Shown here: positions 57,872 to 64,000 of the stretch, piece by piece
How positions within the stretch are numbered: position 1 is the stretch's first letter
Layout of the letters: every line of letters starts with the position of its first letter
Origin: Zygosaccharomyces rouxii
Taxonomy: Eukaryota; Ascomycota; Saccharomycetes; Saccharomycetales; Saccharomycetaceae
Assembly (NCBI RefSeq): GCF_000026365.1
Contig: NC_012996.1
Span: forward strand, 1,426,001-1,490,000
Length of the DNA stretch: 64,000 nucleotides
Reading direction: 5' to 3'
The notes under the pieces: generated by a model
What the model was told of the DNA's origin: nothing
The model's input: only the letters and a program-made list of their open reading frames with translations
Databases searched by the model: none
Translations under genes and position numbers: made by a program

Positions 57872-59878
57872 TCATTTCTTCCCGAATAACTCTAACCCAA
57901 ATACGGGAAATTTAATACCCATTCCTTTAAAAAACTCCTTGTAAGATACACCATTAGCGGTGTTATTATCATCATTATGGTCTTGATGTTTATCTGCAAC
58001 TTCCACAGGTCCATTCATTTCGATATTTTTCCTCCCATATAACTGCCACCACCATTGAACTTTATTGAGATCTGGAAGTATCCAATCAACATCATCATCA
58101 TCCACTGACTGTGTATACGGGGTCGGAATGTAATCTCTATTCATAAATTCTGCCTTACGAGATTTGAAATAGTCCCAAACGCTTTTAGTCTTTGACATTA
58201 CGCCATTCTCTACACGTTCTTTCTCGTTGTTGTAGAGAAAAGTACCGTATTGGCAGGAATGAAGGTGATAAACCAATCTTCGAAGAAACCTTTCATTGAA
58301 TTCGAAGAAGGTCGGATTTTGTATTAGCAATTGGTAGACACAATCGAGAAATTGCTGGAAAATTGGGGATGCAAATTTCAAAGTACGTTTATTCTTCTTC
58401 CTCTTAAAATGTCCTGAAACCTTATTCATTAAATCAGAGTTTAAAACGCTGCCTGACATACCTTCCATCTCCGATAATTCATTACCATCTTTACCAAACA
58501 GGGAAGTAGAATTGAGATCTGGGCTAGTCTGAGAAAATCCATTTGAAAACCCTGGGAACCCCATTGTATTATCGTGGAATGCACTCTCTGAGCTCAAAAT
58601 TCCAGACCTTTCCTGAAATCTGTGACCGAAGGAAAGCCAATCCTTCTCTATAAGTACCATGAACCCATCTATGGTTCTATAATAGGGATCCAAACATAGT
58701 TGTATGAGGGAACATACTTGAGAGGTTCTATCCCATCCATCCGAACAATGGATCAAGATACTCGATCTGTTGAAAATGATCGATTTGACCAAAGTTTCTG
58801 TTGATGACAGCAACAATTTAACATGCTTAATCCAGGAACTAGCTTTACTAGAGTTGAGACTTGCCTTATCAATCGGCAGGTTTAAATCACCATCGATCAG
58901 AAAATTATCCACCAGATGATTCATACTATCTGACATAACATGGATATTATCTATCCCCAGGAACATTCGTGAACAAGTCTTGTTGAAATTATAATATTCG
59001 AGATTTTCGGTACCACCACCAAGAGCCACTTGAGCCATTGCATTTGCGGTTGGTCTTGCGTCAACAATAATGTTTTTTTCACGTAATAACGGATGAAGTG
59101 AAGATCTGAAAATTTCAGACACTAACCTTTCATCTTGGACAGATCTCTGTTTAGTAATACCTGGCAGAGGTTGTGCAGATCTAGCGATGCAACATTTAGT
59201 CTTGGCATAATAGTACGTCAATGCTGGTATACGATCCTGGGATCTAAATTTAGCCGTATGTCTTAGTAAAGTATCTGAAATTTGAGACGGTACCACCAGA
59301 TGACTGGGGTATGTGGGTGAGAATTTGTAGTCTTCATTTATAGTCGATATCCTCCATGGACTTTGCTCTGATCCCAATTCTAAACCTTGTCTTTTGAATT
59401 CCGCTTCAACATTGTAAATATCCCAACTGTTATATGAAGACTCAGCATTTGTTGATAGATAGATAAATGCATACAATTGAGAAACTTCATCTAAAACGGT
59501 TAGTTTTAAAAGAGAATCATAAACGTCTTTGGCTTCCATTTCATTAATAAAATCCAGTGAAAAAATGGTATAATCTTTACCTATAATTTTGATGTTAGTG
59601 AATGACCATAAATCTTTATCCTTGTAAGATTTCATAATAGTTTCAGAATTTTGGTTATCTTGAGGGAGGTTACCATTCTTATCCAATTTAGATATTAAAG
59701 CGCTACCCACATTTTTGAAAACAGATTGAATAGTTGGATATGAGAACCAAAATTCTTTCGAGAGACCGCCAGAAGTGAATATCAAATGATGTGTAGTTAG
59801 ATGTAATGTTCCAGGGACTATAATGCCTTTTCGATGTAGGAGAACATTGTCCACTTTAGCAATCTTGATATATTCCAT
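57872..59878 (-). CDS. YMR1: Myotubularin-type phosphatidylinositol 3-phosphate phosphatase Ymr1
   Basis: Ymr1 dephosphorylates PI3P on endosomal and vacuolar membranes. Translation starts at ATG 59878 (MEYIKIAKVDNVLLHRKG), since the two codons before it start at TTG. The product has 668 residues (688 in S. cerevisiae). A PH-GRAM domain occupies the N-terminus (TLHLTTHHLIFTSGGLSKEF). The phosphatase domain has the CX5R active site near residue 378 (ILIHCSDGWDRTSQVCSL), preceded by VDARPTANAMAQVALGGGTE. The C-terminal part of the fold includes FQQFLDCVYQLLIQNP and FNERFLRRLVYHLHSCQYGT. Confidence 0.96.
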   Translation of the reverse strand: MEYIKIAKVDNVLLHRKGIIVPGTLHLTTHHLIFTSGGLSKEFWFSYPTIQSVFKNVGSALISKLDKNGNLPQDNQNSETIMKSYKDKDLWSFTNIKIIGKDYTIFSLDFINEMEAKDVYDSLLKLTVLDEVSQLYAFIYLSTNAESSYNSWDIYNVEAEFKRQGLELGSEQSPWRISTINEDYKFSPTYPSHLVVPSQISDTLLRHTAKFRSQDRIPALTYYYAKTKCCIARSAQPLPGITKQRSVQDERLVSEIFRSSLHPLLREKNIIVDARPTANAMAQVALGGGTENLEYYNFNKTCSRMFLGIDNIHVMSDSMNHLVDNFLIDGDLNLPIDKASLNSSKASSWIKHVKLLLSSTETLVKSIIFNRSSILIHCSDGWDRTSQVCSLIQLCLDPYYRTIDGFMVLIEKDWLSFGHRFQERSGILSSESAFHDNTMGFPGFSNGFSQTSPDLNSTSLFGKDGNELSEMEGMSGSVLNSDLMNKVSGHFKRKKNKRTLKFASPIFQQFLDCVYQLLIQNPTFFEFNERFLRRLVYHLHSCQYGTFLYNNEKERVENGVMSKTKSVWDYFKSRKAEFMNRDYIPTPYTQSVDDDDVDWILPDLNKVQWWWQLYGRKNIEMNGPVEVADKHQDHNDDNNTANGVSYKEFFKGMGIKFPVFGLELFGKK

Positions 59879-60699
59879 CTTCAAGCAGCCTCCAGATTAG
59901 AGAGTTCAAGAGATGAAATATAGGTTGGAGAGAAAAACAGAAAGAAAAAAAAGACACTATTGTAACTTTCTAAAAGATTTGAATATTTCCTATCTTCACA
60001 ATTCCTTGAGCTACTAGAACAGTTCAATATGGTTGGAAATGTCACCTTTATTTGGTTTATGTGCAATGAAGCGAGGAAAAAAGATCACACGTGAGCCGCG
60101 ACGGACTTTGACATCGAGCATAAAGATGGTAGAATAATACTAGTAGTAATAATGATGGCGGGAGCAGCAGAAGCAGTTGCAGCAATTGATCGATAGTATT
60201 TAGAGAGAAAGAGAAGAGGATTTATAAAATAAAATAGAATTTTAAGAGGCCAAAAAAAAAAAAAATTGAAAAATAAAAATAAAATTGAAGTAAAAAATCA
60301 AACCAAATAAAAACTCCCACCGCCTTGACCCCAACGCCCTTGTTGGTATAGCCATGTAGTAAAATAACAAAAAAGAGACCGTGAGTAATGGTAAAAAAAA
60401 TAAAATAAGAGAAAAGACCCATGTAAACCAGAGCAAACAATAACAAAAACCCCTCGATAATAATTCCTTATCAACTGTGATAAAATCGTGGTAGATCGGG
60501 TATCATGGTACCAATGAAATAAACCTAACCAATATAGTGAAAATTGAAAATAAACCCAACTTGATAACAAAAATAAAAAAATAATAATAATAATAGAACC
60601 CCTACTGCATAATAAAAATCAAAACAATTCGCCAGATCGTAAATTTTCCTTTTTTTTTTTTTGATCTTTTAAAATTTTTGTACCTTACCTGTATCCCAT
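59879..60699. other. AT-rich intergenic region between YMR1 and MOH1
   Basis: This is 821 bp between two minus-strand genes. Strings of A and AATAA repeats (for example 60252-60300, 60571-60598) and T-runs dominate, and the low-complexity open frames on the minus strand encode poly-Phe/Tyr and are not genes. A CACGTG (60089-60094) stands in the YMR1 promoter. The MOH1 3' end lies on the right. Confidence 0.45.
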
Positions 60700-61152
60700 T
60701 TAACCGCATCTGCAGACAGTCTGCAATTCCATGATGTACTTCCCTTCCTTATACCTCTGATCTTTCCTTTCACTTTCTAAATATTTCCAACCAACTAAAC
60801 TCTTGCACCAGTGGCATAAGACATCGCAGACTAAATAATCACCAGTGATCATTGGACGTGTTTCAATATTGCCATCAATGACGTTAACCAATTTACTCAT
60901 CAAGTAGGCATCACCAGTTTTTCCCCTGTAATCCTTTGACATTATCTGAGATGAGCTCGATAGATGGGTTCTACAGCAGCGACAACCATACGTAATGAAC
61001 TTGGGAGTCGTGTGTTCCCTATGGCGCATGTGATAGTGGTAAGGGTAGCTACTCGATGACTGTTGGTAGATGTTAACGCTACTGCCCATACTGTTGAAAC
61101 CATCCTCTGTGGAAATGGGACTCTCAATGTAGGAGGAGTAGCGTAATCCCAT
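60700..61152 (-). CDS. MOH1: Yippee-family zinc protein Moh1 (Gid-related)
   Basis: Moh1 belongs to the Yippee family. It carries two CxxC-type zinc pairs: [12 protein letters not shown] (about residues 60-71) and [20 protein letters not shown] (about 112-131). The block [20 protein letters not shown], and then the cereblon-like fold end [15 protein letters not shown], are also conserved. The ATG at 61152 gives 150 residues beginning [12 protein letters not shown], as in S. cerevisiae (138). Its N-terminal Ser/Tyr/His-rich insertion accounts for the difference. In S. cerevisiae Moh1 is linked to stationary-phase survival and the GID/CTLH ligase; its exact role is not visible here. Confidence 0.94.
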   Translation of the reverse strand: MGLRYSSYIESPISTEDGFNSMGSSVNIYQQSSSSYPYHYHMRHREHTTPKFITYGCRCCRTHLSSSSQIMSKDYRGKTGDAYLMSKLVNVIDGNIETRPMITGDYLVCDVLCHWCKSLVGWKYLESERKDQRYKEGKYIMELQTVCRCG

Positions 61153-61958
61153 CTTTATTCCCAAATGCTATATTTTTACTGTGACGACGACTCTTTGTTC
61201 TTGTGTGTGGAGTTAACGAGTATGTATGATTCTAACTGCGATGCGATGACTCTTACCAAAAACGTCAGTGTTATTGTCGTAATCACTTCTTCCCTATCCC
61301 AGAGACGTCTAAATGAGAAGCTGTAGTTATTGTCAAAGAACTATTGAATAGTTGTAAGTGAGTTATATGTTTTGACAAGTGTGAATGGATTGGACGTAAG
61401 GGAGCTCTCCTTCCTTCTTGTTGATCTTAATCGTATCCTTGTGATGTTCGGCTTTTCTGGGCTGTTTCTTTTACTCGGACACTGAGACGCCTTTGATTAG
61501 CACAATACGGTAAAATATAGTAGTGTAACGTATATATATATACTTGTATGGTATGTGGTAGTGAATGTATGAAAGAATAAAATATATGTGTAGTTGGGTG
61601 GGATAAAACAAGAATGAGACTTACAAGTATCCTGTATAGTCGAAATGCCGTAAATGACCGTCGGCGACCGGTGGTGTAGGCTGTCCGAATTGGAATCTGC
61701 GCTTTTTGTAGTAGTAAGGGGGTGGTGAAGAGAAATTTCCCGATTTTAACGATTTTGTACTATTTAGTATTTATTATATACTTCCACTTCTCTTCATGAT
61801 CGCCAGCTATTGTTTGTTGGAAGTGCAGCTAGTTGGCTGTTAGGTTAGGCCCCGTCAGCCCAGCGTTTCGCATCAGCACCCACTTTAGAGGTAACCTAAA
61901 TATGTCTCAGTGTGGCTAATGACGGCATGAGGGAAATTAGAAAGACATGTGATATCGA
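61153..61958. other. MOH1 promoter and SEC17 3' flank
   Basis: This is 806 bp without a gene. The MOH1-proximal part is moderately AT-rich with TATATATATA at 61531-61540. No RNA gene or known operator was assigned. The length suggests a regulated promoter for MOH1. Confidence 0.4.
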
Positions 61959-62907
61959 TTACAACAGATCGTCTTCTGCCTGTGATATACTTTCTTTGAT
62001 TCTTAGTAAAATCGTCGTTTTCCACTTATCCAACTTACTGTACTTGTCAAAGGCAAATACTTTGTCACTGAATAACTGGCTGTCACCTTCACCGACGGCC
62101 TCTATCAGATCTTGTAATAATTGCGCTTCACGGGACTCGGAGAAGTTTGGATCTTCCTGGCGACCTTCTGATAGAGTACGGCCGGCAGCTACAGAATCGG
62201 TAGCAGCTAATTGACAAAGGCCCATTTTCAAGTAATAATCCTTTAATGACCATTGGCTTAATCTGTTACCCATACTATTTTTAATCAATTGGGCGTAGAC
62301 TTCACTGGCCTCCAAATATTGAGAATTTAATGCTTTCAAATCTGCACATCTTACCAGACACTTATTTGCTAATGCTAGGGCTTGATCTTGAGAATACCAT
62401 TCACCTGCAGTTTCATAACATTCGATGGCTTTAGGGTAGTCGGTAACACTGGTTTCATAAAGTTCACCCATTTCAAATTCATAATTGGCAGCCCTTCTAA
62501 ATTGTCCCCTTTGGGTGAAGATTTCTACTGATTTTTGCAATGAATTTATTGCGTCGATTGATTGACCGCTACTTTTATAACTCTTATAACTTTCCACAAA
62601 TGTGTTTCCTGCCTCGTCGTCACTGCCTGCTTTTAATTGGTAATTTGCAGCTTTTGTAAATGCTTCACCTGCAGATTTTAAATCTTTACGAAGTTTGTAA
62701 AGATTTGCAGCTTGCCAACATAGATCAGCGGCTTCCTCGTATTTAGAAGAATCTGAAGATCCAAATATCTTCATAAAACCTGATGATGGGACACCTTTCT
62801 TTTCGGCCTATAACATTATAATGTTAGTATGGAGAACTGAAGAGCGGAGAAAAAAACAGCCTTGCACAATTACATACCCTCCCGATAAGCTCTGCTGGAT
62901 CAGACAT
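61959..62907 (-). CDS. SEC17: alpha-SNAP Sec17, spliced
   Basis: Sec17 recruits Sec18 (NSF) to SNARE complexes for their disassembly in all fusion steps. Exon 1 (62878-62907) encodes ten residues, MSDPAELIGR. The intron 62808-62877 is followed by exon 2 (61959-62807), starting AEKKGVPSSGFMKIFGSSD. The product has 292 residues, the same as S. cerevisiae. The alpha-SNAP TPR-like helices are clear: EEAADLCWQAANLYKLRKDL, AIECYETAGEWYSQDQALAL and NRLSQWSLKDYYLKMGLCQL. The C-terminal NSF-activating end is IKESISQAEDDLL. S. cerevisiae SEC17 has an intron in the same place. Confidence 0.97.
62808..62877 (-). other. SEC17 intron
   Basis: This is a 70 nt intron on the minus strand with donor GTATGT (62872-62877), branch site TACTAAC within 62823-62830 and acceptor TATAG ending at 62808. 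It falls between codons 10 and 11. Confidence 0.93.
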
Positions 62908-64000
62908 GGTTCGATATAGTTGCTAATGCTTGTGTATCCGTGTTGGTGTGTTAGCTCTTCAAGATGTTTAAAGGTTCCCTTTCTCCTTCACTCGATGGTT
63001 ATGCGACTTCGTGTTGGGTGATGCTGTCTTGAAGGGAGTCTATTACGATATCTAGGTTGACTGAGTAAATGATCTTAGACAACAACGCCATCCATAATGT
63101 GCAAGCTTCCTTAGTTTCAGACTGATTGCATGGGCTCTCCTGCGAAGAGTTGCAGGATATGTTTGGTCACGTGGTAGATGGATTCCATATATCTTGGACT
63201 CAATTAAACAGTAAATGACATTATGGGACCCATCAATAAGAGACTCTTCGATAGCACCTGCTTTTATTATCTTCTCACCTGAATTTTTTCATTTAATGTT
63301 TTGATCTGAAACTCTTACATTGAACAATGGCCGAAGAGACCTCGGAGTATCCATAGGTAGCATATACTGCTACAAAATAAATAAATAAATCAGACGCAAG
63401 ACAAACTAGTTATAGGCAACGAGAGCGTAGTTTCTGCATTTCATTGAGACTACATTCCAACATTGATCACTCCCTCGAATAGTTCCGGAATATACACGTG
63501 AATATAACATGACTAGAAGAACGATAGCTAACTTTCCCTTCCTACCAGGGAAACAAGCGCAAGACGAGCGGACAAACCAGGGCCCTGAGAGACAAGAGAT
63601 AAGAGAAGCTATGTCATTCTAGAGATGTTAAATATACCCTAACCTACCAACCTAACTGCACTCAACAAATACAATTTATTGTTCTAAGAAGTCTTGATCT
63701 CATTACTTTTCTTATCAAATGTTCAGTACCCTCATTACCCGCCTTTTTCTGATGAAAAATTTTTTTACGATGCTCATCGGCGATGAGCATCGGACATCAT
63801 TACTGACCGGCTGTCTGACTCTTCGACTCTATTTAACCGGGTATTATTTATCATGCTTTACATCAATTCATCATTATGACGAAATCTTCTATTCTTTTTA
63901 GCGCTTGTTCAAAATTTTTCTTACTATTACTCATTCTTTTCAATATTTAATCATACTTAATTTCAAAAATTTTTTAGATTTTTATTGTCTCAGCTAGTCA
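62908..64000. other. SEC17 promoter and upstream region of a gene beyond the right edge
   Basis: This is 1.09 kb with no gene recognised. CACGTG sites occur at 63168-63173 and 63496-63501. The right-hand 250 bp becomes AT-rich and carries RRPE-like and PAC elements, the hallmarks of a promoter reading to the right. Its gene probably starts just beyond 64000. Confidence 0.45.
63753..63792 (+). promoter_or_regulatory. RRPE next to a palindromic double PAC element
   Basis: TGAAAAATTTTTTT (63753-63766) matches RRPE. One base later comes CGATGCTCATCG (63768-63779), one spacer base and CGATGAGCATCG (63781-63792), a perfect 12 bp inverted repeat. Each arm contains the PAC core GATGAG with GCGATGAGC on one strand. 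RRPE plus PAC in this order typifies ribosome-biogenesis promoters. A further RRPE-like AAAATTTTTC lies at 63911-63920. Confidence 0.6.

Overview
The window is nuclear DNA from a budding yeast of the family Saccharomycetaceae. Genes are compact, mostly intronless and on both strands. The few introns carry GTATGT/TACTAAC signals, and almost every protein reads as a close relative of a Saccharomyces cerevisiae protein. From remembered S. cerevisiae gene order, the window interleaves genes now split between duplicated blocks. The left part alternates chromosome X right-arm genes (STE18, EMC2, BIR1, GRR1, BUD4, FIP1, IME1, SFC1, YJR096W, YUH1, AIM25, RSM26, VPS25, SOD1) with chromosome XVI genes (ERV2, TIP41, TIF5, THP3, MCM16). 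The right part alternates chromosome II genes (ERD2, PRE7, FUI1, COR1, PSY4, EDE1, MOH1, SEC17) with chromosome X genes (RSM7, YJR112W-A, NNF1, PXP2, YMR1). Pairs duplicated in S. cerevisiae (PUF2/JSN1, RPL43A/B, URA7/URA8, ECM13/YJR115W) occur once here. This is the pattern of a lineage that did not undergo the whole-genome duplication; a Zygosaccharomyces or Torulaspora relative is my best guess, not proven.

Layout. 0-11 kb: the tail of STE18, then ERV2, TIP41, EMC2, TIF5, BIR1 (in two reading frames) and GRR1. 11-25 kb: PUF2/JSN1, a 1.7 kb intergenic stretch, BUD4, FIP1, a Zn2Cys6 regulator that I do not place at this position in S. cerevisiae, and IME1. 25-41 kb: RPL43 with an intron inside its start codon, SFC1, an aldo-keto reductase, YUH1, THP3, AIM25, an intron-containing tRNA-Leu, RSM26, VPS25, MCM16, CTP synthase, SOD1 and ERD2. 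41-64 kb: PRE7, FUI1, an ECM13-like gene, tRNA-Pro, COR1, PSY4, RSM7, a spliced VanZ-like membrane protein, EDE1, NNF1, PXP2, YMR1, MOH1 and SEC17. The last 1.1 kb has no gene but carries promoter signals pointing to a gene past the right edge.

The genes are mostly housekeeping: translation (TIF5, RPL43, RSM7, RSM26), kinetochore and chromosome segregation (BIR1, MCM16, NNF1), trafficking (ERD2, SEC17, VPS25, EDE1, YMR1), mitochondria (SFC1, COR1, AIM25), pyrimidine supply (URA7, FUI1), and control of mating and meiosis (STE18, IME1). The most notable observations are as follows. BIR1 needs a +1 reading-frame change and carries CTT-AGT-C, one base from the EST3 frameshift heptamer, just before the frame-0 stop. 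IME1 has a perfect Ume6 URS1 site in its own promoter. RRPE and PAC (ribosome-biogenesis) elements lie before the CTP synthase gene and, as a perfect palindrome, near the right edge. I found no mobile element, CRISPR array, centromere or virus-like sequence.
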